DNA of 6,845 bases from an uncultured Oscillibacter sp. (lineage in GTDB: Bacteria > Bacillota > Clostridia > Oscillospirales > Oscillospiraceae): positions 1 to 6,845 of the forward strand of contig CALAAN010000138.1 of the NCBI GenBank assembly GCA_937884915.1. The letters run 5' to 3'. The position numbers were made by a program, and so were the translations under genes. The stretch's first letter is position 1. Every line of letters begins with the position of its first letter. The notes below the pieces were generated by a model. It searched no databases. It saw only the letters and a list, made by a program, of their open reading frames with translations, and was not told the origin of the DNA. Shown here piece by piece: positions 1 to 6,455 of the stretch.

Positions 1-1383
1 GGCGGGGACAACAAGCGCCCTACGACGTTTGCCGACGTCGCCGGTGCAGATGAGGAAAAAGAGGAATTGCAGGAGATCGTCGATTTTCTCAAGGAGCCGT
101 CGAAGTTCATCGACCTCGGCGCTCGCATCCCCAAGGGCGTGCTGCTCGTCGGCCCTCCGGGCACGGGTAAAACCCTGCTGGCCCGCGCGGTCGCGGGCGA
201 GGCGGGCGTGCAGTTCCTGTCGATCTCCGGTTCTGACTTTGTCGAGATGTACGTCGGCGTCGGCGCGAGCCGCGTGCGCGACCTCTTCGAACAGGCGAAA
301 AAGGTCGCCCCCGCCATCATCTTCATCGACGAGATCGACGCCGTGGGCCGCCAGCGCGGCACGGGCCTCGGCGGCGGCCACGACGAGCGCGAGCAGACGC
401 TCAACCAGCTGCTCGTCGAAATGGACGGCTTCGGCACGAATCAGGGCGTCGTCGTCATGGCGGCGACGAACCGCGCCGACATTCTTGACCCCGCGCTGCT
501 GCGCCCGGGCCGCTTCGACCGTCAGGTCTACGTGGGGCTTCCCGACATCCGCGGCCGCGAGGAGATTCTGAAGATCCACGTCAAGAACAAGCCCCTTGCC
601 GAGGATGTGGATCTCTCCACCGTCGCCAAGGGCACACCCGGCTTCACGGGTGCGGATCTTGAGAACCTCTCGAACGAGGCGGCATTGCTCGCCGCGCGCC
701 GCGGCAGCAAGCTCATCACGATGGCTGATTTTTCCGAGGCGGAGATCAAGGTCATCGCGGGCCCCGAGAAGAAGAGCCGCGTCGTCAGCGAGCACGAGCG
801 CAAGCTGACCGCCTATCACGAGGCCGGTCACGCCATCGTGATGCACGCGCTGCCGACGCATGACCCCGTGCACCAGATCACGATCGTCCCGCGCGGCGGC
901 GCGGGCGGCATGACGATCTCGCTGCCCACGGAGGACCGCTCGTACCAGTCCAAGCGCTATATGGAAGAGCAGATCGTCTCGCTGCTCGGCGGGCGCGTGG
1001 CGGAAAAGCTGATGCTCGGCGACATTTCGACCGGCGCGTCGAACGACATCCAGCGCGCCTCGCAGATCGCGCGCAAGATGGTCACGGTGTACGGCATGAG
1101 CGACAGGCTCGGCTCGATCTCGTTTGAATCCGGCCACGATGAAATTTTCATCGGCCGCTCGATGGCGCAGGCCAAGCCCTACTCCGAGCAGGTCGCCGCG
1201 CAGATCGACGAGGAGGTCAAGTCCATCGTCGACGCCGCCTACGAACGCTGCGAGGATATCCTCTCGCGTGACCAGAAGCACCTTGTCGCCGTGGCAGAGT
1301 TCCTGCTCGCGCACGAGACGATGAGCGCCGAGGAATTCGAGGCCGTCTTCGCTGATGAAGCCGGCGAGCATGACAAGGTCTAA
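1..1383 (+). CDS. ftsH: ATP-dependent zinc metalloprotease FtsH (5' end cut by window edge)
   Basis: Membrane-anchored AAA+ protease that extracts and degrades membrane and short-lived cytosolic proteins. The open frame enters at base 1 and gives 460 residues. The N-terminal membrane segments (probably 150-190 residues, by comparison with the usual 600-650) lie outside the window. Numbering from base 1, the following are visible: Walker A GPPGTGKT (51-58); the pore motif MYVG with Tyr84 where E. coli has Phe; Walker B IIFIDE with Asp110/Glu111; the second region of homology with the arginine fingers of RPGRFDR (Arg171, Arg174); and the zinc site HEAGH (273-277) with the expected third ligand Asp349 in GASNDIQRA. 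All catalytic residues are present, so the visible part appears intact. The frame ends in TAA without a long C-terminal tail, and a hairpin terminator follows. A TTG at base 67 is inside the AAA domain and is not a start. Confidence 0.97.
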   Translation, partial: GGDNKRPTTFADVAGADEEKEELQEIVDFLKEPSKFIDLGARIPKGVLLVGPPGTGKTLLARAVAGEAGVQFLSISGSDFVEMYVGVGASRVRDLFEQAKKVAPAIIFIDEIDAVGRQRGTGLGGGHDEREQTLNQLLVEMDGFGTNQGVVVMAATNRADILDPALLRPGRFDRQVYVGLPDIRGREEILKIHVKNKPLAEDVDLSTVAKGTPGFTGADLENLSNEAALLAARRGSKLITMADFSEAEIKVIAGPEKKSRVVSEHERKLTAYHEAGHAIVMHALPTHDPVHQITIVPRGGAGGMTISLPTEDRSYQSKRYMEEQIVSLLGGRVAEKLMLGDISTGASNDIQRASQIARKMVTVYGMSDRLGSISFESGHDEIFIGRSMAQAKPYSEQVAAQIDEEVKSIVDAAYERCEDILSRDQKHLVAVAEFLLAHETMSAEEFEAVFADEAGEHDKV

Positions 1384-1398
1384 TCTTAATATGAATAT

Positions 1399-1434
1399 AA
1401 TATCTCACCAGTAGGCTGTTGGTGAGATATTTTA
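1399..1434 (+). terminator. Rho-independent terminator after ftsH
   Basis: A perfect 12-bp stem (1399-1410 with 1420-1431) closes a 9-base loop and runs into a short T tract (1430-1433). It begins 15 bases after the ftsH stop. The T tract is short, so termination may be partial, but the position and the separate promoter downstream support a transcript end. Confidence 0.75.
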
Positions 1435-1477
1435 TCGCATTTTCGCAAGAATTCCTGCATTTTTAGCGTCTCTCCCC

Positions 1478-1505
1478 TTGCTAATTCGGTTTCTTCTGCT
1501 ATAAT
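1478..1505 (+). promoter_or_regulatory. Sigma-A-type promoter of the NSS transporter gene
   Basis: TTGCTA (1478-1483) and a perfect TATAAT (1500-1505) are separated by 16 bases, giving a transcript start near 1512 and a leader of about 40 bases. It lies between the ftsH terminator and the transporter start, so the transporter is read independently of ftsH. The rest of the 1384-1552 gap holds nothing else that I can recognise. Confidence 0.75.
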
Positions 1506-1552
1506 GGGGCATTAGTCATTCCATTTACAGGAAAGAAAAGAGAGAATCGAAC

Positions 1553-2953
1553 ATGAAAAAAAGCAGTAGTTTCAGCGGCTCGCTCGGCTTTGTACTGGCC
1601 GCGGCGGGCAGCGCGGTGGGCGTCGGCAACATCTGGCGCTTTCCCTATCTCTGTGCCAAGGACGGCGGCGGACTGTTCCTGCTCGTCTATCTCGTGCTGG
1701 TGCTGACGTTCGGCTTCACGCTGCTGACGACCGACGTGGCCATCGGCCGCCGCACAAAGCAGAACGCCCTCAATGCCTTTGCAACGCTCAACAAGAAGTG
1801 GAAGTTTTTGGGCTACCTCACCTTTCTCGTCCCCACGCTCATCATGACGTATTACTCCGTCATCGGCGGCTGGATCACGAAGTACTTTACCCTCTACCTC
1901 GTCTCGAACGGCAGCGACGCCGCGCAGGACGGCTTTTTCACCTCGTTCATCACCTCCCCCGTCTCGCCCATCGTCTTCATGCTGATCTTTTTGGCGCTGA
2001 CGGCGTGGGTCGTGTACTGCGGCGTCGAAAAGGGCATTGAAAAGTACTCCCGCTACATCATGCCGGGGCTGCTGCTGCTCATCATCGGCATCGCCATCTT
2101 CTCGCTCACGCTCTCTTACACGGACGAGAGCGGCGTCACGCGCACGGGCATCGAGGGTCTGCTCATTTACATCAAGCCCGACTTCACGGGCCTGACCGTC
2201 CAGCGCTTTTTGAACATCGCGCTCGACGCGATGAGCCAGCTCTTCTTCTCGCTCAGCGTCAGCATGGGCATCATGATCACCTACGGCAGCTATGTCAAGG
2301 ATGACGTCGACCTCAACAAGGCCAACAACCAGATCGAAATTTTCGACACGGGCGTCGCGTTCCTCGCGGGATTGATGATCATTCCCGCCGTCTATGTCTT
2401 CCTCGGCACCGACGGCATGGCCAGCGGCCCGAGCCTGACGTTCATCAGCCTGCCAAAGGTCTTCGCCGCGATGGGCGGCGTGGGCCGCGTCGTGGGCGCG
2501 GTGTTCTTCCTCGCGCTCGACTTTGCCGCGCTGACGAGCTGCGTGTCCGTGATGGAGACGCTCGTCGCCAACTGCATGGAGATCTTCCACAAGTCGCGCA
2601 AGGAGATGTGCGCCGCCGTGGGCGTCTATTCGCTCGTGACGGCTGTGCTCATCTGCCTCGGCTACAACGTGCTCTACTTTGAGTTCCCGCTGCCCAACGG
2701 CTCGACCGCGCAGCTGCTCGACGTGATGGACTACATCAGCAACAGCTTCCTCATGCCGTTCATCAGCCTGCTCACAAGTATCTTAGTCGGCTGGGTCGTG
2801 GGCCCGAAGTGGATCATCGCCGAGGTCGAGAAAAACGGCGAGCACTTTGGCCGCGCCAAGCTCTACAGCGTGATGATGAAATACATCGTCCCCGTCGTTA
2901 TGCTCATTCTGTTTCTGACCTCCACGGGACTCGGCAGCCTGATCTTTGGCTGA
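1553..2953 (+). CDS. Sodium-dependent amino acid transporter, NSS (SLC6/LeuT) family
   Basis: Inner-membrane symporter of 466 residues, predicted to couple Na+ entry to uptake of an amino acid; the substrate cannot be read from sequence. Helix 1 has the family signature GSAVGVGNIWRFPY (19-32), including Asn26, the equivalent of the LeuT Na1 ligand Asn27. Helix 6 has FFSLSVSMG (231-239) and helix 8 has FAALTS (324-329), whose Ala325/Thr328/Ser329 match the LeuT Na2 site. I count 11 hydrophobic segments, roughly 10-33, 40-66, 84-115, 138-157, 165-188, 218-248, 265-285, 308-340, 352-372, 388-417 and 440-464. The bacterial 11-helix members (Tyt1, MhsT) likewise lack helix 12. The start is the ATG directly before MKKSSSFSGS, with only purine-rich sequence (AGGAAAG, 1529-1535, rather distant; AGAGAG nearer) as ribosome binding site. 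It stands alone between its own promoter and a strong terminator. Confidence 0.93.
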   Translation: MKKSSSFSGSLGFVLAAAGSAVGVGNIWRFPYLCAKDGGGLFLLVYLVLVLTFGFTLLTTDVAIGRRTKQNALNAFATLNKKWKFLGYLTFLVPTLIMTYYSVIGGWITKYFTLYLVSNGSDAAQDGFFTSFITSPVSPIVFMLIFLALTAWVVYCGVEKGIEKYSRYIMPGLLLLIIGIAIFSLTLSYTDESGVTRTGIEGLLIYIKPDFTGLTVQRFLNIALDAMSQLFFSLSVSMGIMITYGSYVKDDVDLNKANNQIEIFDTGVAFLAGLMIIPAVYVFLGTDGMASGPSLTFISLPKVFAAMGGVGRVVGAVFFLALDFAALTSCVSVMETLVANCMEIFHKSRKEMCAAVGVYSLVTAVLICLGYNVLYFEFPLPNGSTAQLLDVMDYISNSFLMPFISLLTSILVGWVVGPKWIIAEVEKNGEHFGRAKLYSVMMKYIVPVVMLILFLTSTGLGSLIFG

Positions 2954-2960
2954 CATCAAA

Positions 2961-3001
2961 TGAAAAAACGTCCGGCTCCATTGGGGCCGGACATTTTTTC
3001 A
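2961..3001. terminator. Bidirectional terminator between convergent genes
   Basis: A 10-bp GC-rich stem (2970-2979 with 2983-2992, one G-T pair) closes a 3-base loop. It is flanked by six A (2963-2968) and six T (2994-2999), which themselves pair and lengthen the stem beyond a single mismatch. Read on the plus strand it ends the transporter transcript. Read on the minus strand it provides the hairpin and T tract for the EFR1 gene, whose stop codon is at 3005-3007. Confidence 0.9.
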
Positions 3002-3004
3002 TCC

Positions 3005-3823
3005 TTACAGGAAGGTTTTATTCTCCGCGCGGCGGGTGAAGTTCTGCTCCAGCATCCGCACATGGGACAGGAATGCCGCATCGTCAAAGTATTTGGCGTG
3101 CTGCGGACACTTGCGGATGCAGCTCTGGCACTTGATGCAAACACCGGTGATGACGCTCGGATCGTCCGCGCTGATGGACCCCATCGGGCACTGCGACGCG
3201 CAGAGGCCGCAGCGCGTGCATTTCTCCGGATCTGTTTTGGGCGCGGCCTTCAAAAACTTTGCAGGCGCGCCGTCCGTTCCCTTGGGCACATAATAGGGCG
3301 CAGCCGCATCGCCGTCCACAGCGGCCGGAGCGGGAATACCTTCCGCACGGTCGAGCTTTTCCGCGATCGCTGCGGCAAATTGATTGATCTCGCGCAGGTC
3401 GTCCTCCCCGGGCCGCCCCGGTGCCAGCGCGTCGGAAAAAGCGTGCGTACCGACAAACGCGCCGCCCGCCGCCGTGTGGAAGCCATCCGCCTCCAATGTG
3501 GCGCAAAGCTCGGCAAGCGAATTATCGAACGAGCGGTTGCCGTAAGTCACGACCGCCACAGCCAGCGCACCGTTTCCGTGCAGACCGGACTGGAAATACG
3601 GCAGCAGCTTGTTCGGCAGCTTGCCGGCATAGGTCGGCGCGCCGATCACGATAAGATCGCTCTCCCCGAAAGTATACTCCACGCGCTCCTGCGGCAGCGT
3701 GATCGAAATATCTTCACAGGGCAGCTGATAACGCTTTGCCAGCGCATTGGCCGCGGCGCAGACGACGCGGCGCGTATTGTCCGTGGGACTGAAATAGAGT
3801 GCGCAGATGCGTTTGACTTCCAT
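3005..3823 (-). CDS. EFR1-family protein: flavodoxin-like domain fused to two [4Fe-4S] ferredoxin motifs
   Basis: Cytosolic redox protein of 272 residues; the physiological partner and reaction are unknown. The N-terminal half resembles flavodoxins: strand IYALYF-like ICALYF (6-11), then phosphate-loop-like SPTDNT (12-17), LIVIGAPTYAGKLP (57-70) and a second flavin-contact-like stretch around VVTYGNRSFDN (91-101). The C-terminal part has two cluster motifs, Cys202/205/208/212 and Cys229/232/235/239, each C-x2-C-x2-C-x3-C-P, so it should hold two [4Fe-4S] clusters. It therefore could pass electrons between a flavin and iron-sulfur clusters, which is inference. The start is supported by AAAGGA (3833-3838 on the plus strand, read in reverse), 9 bases before the ATG. 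The gene is divergent from a marR gene and convergent with the transporter. No membrane segment or signal peptide is seen. Confidence 0.88.
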   Translation of the reverse strand: MEVKRICALYFSPTDNTRRVVCAAANALAKRYQLPCEDISITLPQERVEYTFGESDLIVIGAPTYAGKLPNKLLPYFQSGLHGNGALAVAVVTYGNRSFDNSLAELCATLEADGFHTAAGGAFVGTHAFSDALAPGRPGEDDLREINQFAAAIAEKLDRAEGIPAPAAVDGDAAAPYYVPKGTDGAPAKFLKAAPKTDPEKCTRCGLCASQCPMGSISADDPSVITGVCIKCQSCIRKCPQHAKYFDDAAFLSHVRMLEQNFTRRAENKTFL

Positions 3824-3873
3824 ATGATCTCATCCTTTCCCGAAAGCCTTTTCTCTCATTTTCTCGCGTCATC

Positions 3874-3892
3874 TTGTAAGGCTTCCTAACAA
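3874..3892. promoter_or_regulatory. Putative MarR operator (imperfect palindrome)
   Basis: TTGTAAGG-CTT-CCTAACAA is a 19-base dyad whose 8-base arms match at 7 of 8 positions. This is the usual size and TTG...CAA shape of MarR-family operators. It covers about +1 to +18 of the predicted EFR1 transcript, where a bound regulator would block initiation. Assigning it to the neighbouring MarR protein is inference from position and form; no second similar copy is seen at the marR promoter. Confidence 0.5.
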
Positions 3893-3897
3893 TATGA

Positions 3898-3926
3898 AGC
3901 GTAGCACGTTTATCACTTGCTGTCAA
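3898..3926 (-). promoter_or_regulatory. Promoter of the EFR1 gene
   Basis: On the minus strand a perfect TTGACA (plus positions 3921-3926) is followed after 17 bases by TACGCT (3898-3903). The -10 matches TATAAT at only three positions, but TGC immediately before it makes an extended -10, which can compensate. The predicted transcript starts near 3891, leaving a leader of about 67 bases. Confidence 0.6.
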
Positions 3927-3939
3927 CCCTCTAAGGTGC

Positions 3940-3968
3940 TGGATTTCCGTTCTTTTTTCTGCTATACT
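3940..3968 (+). promoter_or_regulatory. Probable promoter of the marR gene
   Basis: TATACT (3963-3968) is a good -10 box about 33 bases before the marR start. Seventeen bases upstream is TGGATT (3940-3945), a poor -35, so this promoter may be weak or may need help. It lies back to back with the EFR1 promoter; the two -35 boxes are about 14 bases apart. Confidence 0.5.
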
Positions 3969-4000
3969 GGTTTCATCCCATTTCCGCAAGGAGATCTTAC

Positions 4001-4483
4001 ATGAAGCACTACACCAACGCTGATCGGGCTGATATCCTGCATCAGGCTTCGCAGCTCTACATGGCCTCCAACATCCCCATCGACTACGGCACAGGAGAGC
4101 TTTTTACACCGGTCGAGGTCCATGCGCTCAAATATATCATTGACCACCCTGGCAAAACCGTGACAGAGCTCTCACGCGACTGGGACAAGGCCAAGGCATC
4201 CGTCTCGCAGATGATGAAAAAGCTCGAGGACAAAGGCCTCGTCACCCGTCTTCCCGCGCCCGACAGCCGCCGCAAGCAGCTCTATGCCGCGACCGATCAG
4301 GGAATGGCGCTCAACGAGCTGCACCGCGCCTACGATGAGCGTGTTTTCGGCACAACGCTGGCCCCTCTTTTCGAGCGCTACTCGGAAGATGAGATCGACG
4401 CCTGTTTCCGCATGCTCAGCGAATACTGCCTTGCCCGCCGCCGTAAACACTACCGCTCGCAGGATGAAGATCCGCAGCGATAG
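4001..4483 (+). CDS. MarR-family winged-helix transcriptional regulator
   Basis: DNA-binding regulator of 160 residues, the normal length for the family, expected to act as a dimer. The winged helix is clear: a helix around FTPVEVHALKYI (35-46), then TVTELSRDWDKAKASVSQMMKKLEDKG (53-79), in which KASVSQMMKKL is the recognition helix. The beta wing LVTRLPAPDSRRKQLYAAT (80-98) carries the Asp-Ser-Arg-Arg pattern typical of MarR wings. Flanking N- and C-terminal helices would form the dimer interface, and the tail is highly charged. The start has an excellent AAGGAGAT (3988-3995), 5 bases before the ATG. The gene is divergent from the EFR1 gene, the classic layout of a MarR regulator beside its target, so local repression of EFR1 is likely. 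Ligand unknown. No intrinsic terminator with a T tract is seen after it. Confidence 0.9.
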   Translation: MKHYTNADRADILHQASQLYMASNIPIDYGTGELFTPVEVHALKYIIDHPGKTVTELSRDWDKAKASVSQMMKKLEDKGLVTRLPAPDSRRKQLYAATDQGMALNELHRAYDERVFGTTLAPLFERYSEDEIDACFRMLSEYCLARRRKHYRSQDEDPQR

Positions 4484-4551
4484 GCAGCAGGGCGCACAAA
4501 TGTTCCTTATCATCTTTCGCAAAATTTGTCAGAATCAGAAATTCCCGTTTT

Positions 4552-4571
4552 CCCCGCTTGACAAAGCGGGG
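4552..4571. repeat. Perfect inverted repeat over the leu promoter -35 box
   Basis: CCCCGCTT (4552-4559) and AAGCGGGG (4564-4571) form a perfect 8-base inverted repeat around GACA, so the TTGACA box sits across the left arm and the loop. It could be an operator for an unidentified regulator, or a hairpin that ends the marR transcript without a T tract. It may also be chance. It lies upstream of the leu transcript start and so is not part of the T-box RNA. Confidence 0.45.
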
Positions 4572-4586
4572 GCGGGCGATTATAGT
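4558..4586 (+). promoter_or_regulatory. Sigma-A promoter of the T-box/leuA-leuC operon
   Basis: A perfect TTGACA (4558-4563), a 17-base spacer and TATAGT (4581-4586) make the strongest promoter in the window. The expected transcript start is near 4593, directly before the T-box leader. The 74 bases between the marR stop and this promoter contain nothing else I can recognise. Confidence 0.88.
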
Positions 4587-4825
4587 GGCATCACTGAATC
4601 TCATAGTTCACAAATACCGTGACGGGGAAAAATTCGTCCCATAGACGCTTCAGAGAGTTGCCGGTCGCTGCGAGGCAATGCAGAGTGGAACGATGTCACT
4701 GGCCCCTGAGTAGCTCCGCTGAGACGATTTTCGTTTAGGCGCAGCCGGATCTCCTCACCGTTACCAACGAGGCGCATTCGCTTGATTGTAAGCCGATGCA
4801 GAAAGCGGGCATATTTCATGCCAAC

Positions 4826-4863
4826 AAGAGTGGTACCGCGGAAGTTTTGAGCTTTCGTCTCTT
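4826..4863 (+). promoter_or_regulatory. T-box antiterminator element
   Basis: AAGAG (4826-4830) can pair with CTCTT (4859-4863), and GCGGAAG (4838-4844) with CTTTCGT (4852-4858), leaving the canonical 7-base bulge TGGTACC (4831-4837) that receives the NCCA end of the uncharged tRNA. The 3' strand of this structure is the 5' strand of the terminator, so the two folds exclude each other. Confidence 0.85.
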
Positions 4864-4889
4864 CAAGGGAAGAGACGGAGGCTTTTTTT
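4851..4889 (+). terminator. T-box attenuator terminator upstream of leuA
   Basis: A 14-bp stem (4851-4864 with 4869-4882, including two G-T pairs) closes a 4-base AAGG loop and is followed by seven T (4883-4889). It ends 39 bases before the leuA start. It should form when tRNA is charged and stop transcription of the leu genes. Confidence 0.92.
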
Positions 4890-4914
4890 GTTGCTATGCG
4901 AGAGAAAAAAGAGC

Positions 4915-4920
4915 AGGAGG
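4915..4920 (+). promoter_or_regulatory. Ribosome binding site fixing the leuA start
   Basis: AGGAGG lies 8 bases before the ATG at 4929. An in-frame ATG 33 bases upstream (4896) would place this site inside the coding region, would add a charged segment unlike LeuA, and has no purine-rich site of its own, so 4929 is the start. Confidence 0.9.
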
Positions 4921-4928
4921 AACACACC

Positions 4929-6440
4929 ATGAAACGCATTAAAATTTTTGACACGACCTTACGAGACGGCGAGCAGTCCCCCGGCTGCAGCATGAATCTG
5001 ACGGAAAAGATCGAAATGGCCCGCCAGCTTGAAAAGCTGGGTGTCGATGTGATCGAGGCAGGCTTCGCCATCGCGTCTCCCATGGACCACAAGAGCGTGC
5101 AGGCCATCGCCGCCGCGGTGACGAACTGCACGGTCGCCTCGCTCGCGCGCTGCGCCAAGGGCGATATCGACGCGGCGTGGGACGCCGTGAAGGAGGCCAA
5201 CCACCCCCGCATCCACGTCTTCCTCGCGACGAGCGACATCCACATGGAGTACAAGCTCAAGATGACGCGCGAGCAGGTCATCGACCGCATCCGCGAGATG
5301 GTCGCCTACGCCAAGAGCTACTGCGATGACATCGAGTTTTCCGCTGAGGACGCCTCCCGCTCCGACTGGGCGTTTCTGGCCCAGTGCTACTCCACCGCCG
5401 TCGCCGCAGGCGCGACAACGCTGAACGTGCCCGACACCGTCGGTTACTCCACGCCGCAGGAAATGTACGACCTCATCACGTACCTGCGCAAAAATATCGA
5501 AGGCGTCGAGCACGTCGACATCTCCGTCCACTGCCACAATGACCTCGGTATGGCTGTGGCCAATTCGCTCGAATGCGTCCGCGCAGGCGCGGCGCAGGTC
5601 GAATGCACGGTCAACGGCATCGGCGAGCGCGCAGGCAACGCGAGCCTCGAGGAGATCGTCATGGCGCTGCGCACGAGAAAGGACTTTTACGACGCCGAGA
5701 CCGGCGTGAACACCAAGCAGATCTACCGCTCGAGCAAGCTGCTGAGCAACATCACGGGCGTGCCCATCCCGCCGAGCAAGGCCATCGTCGGCGCGAACGC
5801 CTTCGCGCATGAATCCGGCATCCACCAGCACGGCGTCATCGCCAACGCGAGAACCTATGAGATCATGAACTCCACTGACGTCGGCATCCCGCAGAACACG
5901 ATGGTGCTCGGCAAGCACTCCGGCAAGCACGCGCTGCGCGAAAAGCTCGAATCCATGGGCTATGAACTCAGCGATGAGGAGCTCGAAAGCGTGTTCATCC
6001 GCTTCAAGGACCTCGCCGACAAGAAAAAGAACATCACGAGCAGCGACATCGAGGCGCTCGTGCTCCACCGTCAGGCCGCGGTGCAGGGCAGCTGCCAGCT
6101 CGTGAGCCATGTGGTCAACACGGGCCACGGCGTGCCGAACATCTCGTGCATCAAGCTCCAGCGCGGCGACGAGCAGATCGAAGACGTCGCCATCGGCACG
6201 GGCCCGCTGGACGCCTCGTTCAAGGCCATCAACCGCATGCTCGATATGGACGTGAAGCTCGAGAGCTTCAGCCTCAACGCCGTCACGGACGGCGAGGACG
6301 CCATCGGCGAGGCCGTCGTCAAGGTCTCCGGCCCCGACGGCCGGTCCTACACCGGCTCGGGCCTTTCGACCGATATCATCGAATCGTCGATCCGCGCCTA
6401 CGTCAACGGCATCAACAAGATCATGGAATCCGGCAACTGA
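4929..6440 (+). CDS. leuA: 2-isopropylmalate synthase
   Basis: First committed enzyme of leucine synthesis: it condenses acetyl-CoA with 2-oxoisovalerate to give 2-isopropylmalate in the cytosol. The 503 residues match the full-length form. The TIM-barrel HMGL-like domain opens with FDTTLRDGEQSPG (7-19), in which Arg12 and metal ligand Asp13 are visible. It continues with HCHND (201-205, metal ligands His201 and His203) and NGIGERAGN (229-237, with Asn237 near the metal). HESGIH (294-299) belongs to the linker subdomain that contributes to catalysis. Residues from about 385 form the LeuA allosteric domain, with GTGPLDASFKAI (423-434), where leucine feedback normally acts. Presence of this domain and RIHVFLATSDIHMEYKLKMT (94-113) favour LeuA over homocitrate synthase; citramalate synthase is a less likely alternative. 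Transcription is controlled by the T-box leader just upstream, and leuC follows after 15 bases. Confidence 0.95.
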   Translation: MKRIKIFDTTLRDGEQSPGCSMNLTEKIEMARQLEKLGVDVIEAGFAIASPMDHKSVQAIAAAVTNCTVASLARCAKGDIDAAWDAVKEANHPRIHVFLATSDIHMEYKLKMTREQVIDRIREMVAYAKSYCDDIEFSAEDASRSDWAFLAQCYSTAVAAGATTLNVPDTVGYSTPQEMYDLITYLRKNIEGVEHVDISVHCHNDLGMAVANSLECVRAGAAQVECTVNGIGERAGNASLEEIVMALRTRKDFYDAETGVNTKQIYRSSKLLSNITGVPIPPSKAIVGANAFAHESGIHQHGVIANARTYEIMNSTDVGIPQNTMVLGKHSGKHALREKLESMGYELSDEELESVFIRFKDLADKKKNITSSDIEALVLHRQAAVQGSCQLVSHVVNTGHGVPNISCIKLQRGDEQIEDVAIGTGPLDASFKAINRMLDMDVKLESFSLNAVTDGEDAIGEAVVKVSGPDGRSYTGSGLSTDIIESSIRAYVNGINKIMESGN

Positions 6441-6455
6441 AAGGAGAAACGCGAC

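Larger units (their letters stand above)
4593..4889 (+). promoter_or_regulatory. T-box riboswitch (tRNA-sensing leader) controlling leuA
   Basis: This untranslated leader senses the charging state of a tRNA and decides between termination and read-through into leuA. Stem I has GGGG (4624-4627) pairing with CCCC (4703-4706), an upper helix TCGT (4634-4637) with ACGA (4690-4693), AGAGAG and a distal stem TTGCC (4658-4662) with GGCAA (4674-4678) around a GCTGCGA loop, and the CTGAGTAG segment (4706-4713). A stem II-like hairpin (4718-4740), a stem IIA/B region with CACCGTTA (4756-4763) and a further hairpin (4773-4798) follow, then GGCAT/ATGCC (4808-4822) just before the conserved T-box. The T-box itself is AACAAGAGTGGTACCGCGG (4823-4841). 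The best specifier codon is CUG (Leu, 4699-4701), one base before the lower helix. UGGU in the bulge predicts discriminator base A, as in tRNA-Leu. Confidence 0.93.

Noticed and set aside
1499..2590. A 363-codon open frame on the minus strand, antisense to the NSS transporter
   Set aside because: It overlaps a certain membrane protein gene, and its product is a highly charged, low-complexity sequence (Glu, Asp, Arg, His, Ala). There is no promoter or ribosome binding site pattern of its own.
2960..3889. A 309-codon open frame on the plus strand, antisense to the EFR1 gene
   Set aside because: It starts inside the terminator hairpin, and its product has no recognisable family. The minus-strand frame has clear flavodoxin and ferredoxin motifs and a good ribosome binding site.
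4896..4928. Upstream in-frame ATG that would extend LeuA by 11 residues
   Set aside because: The AGGAGG site lies inside this extension and is ideally placed for the ATG at 4929. The extra residues (MREKKEQEEHT) are unlike LeuA N-termini.
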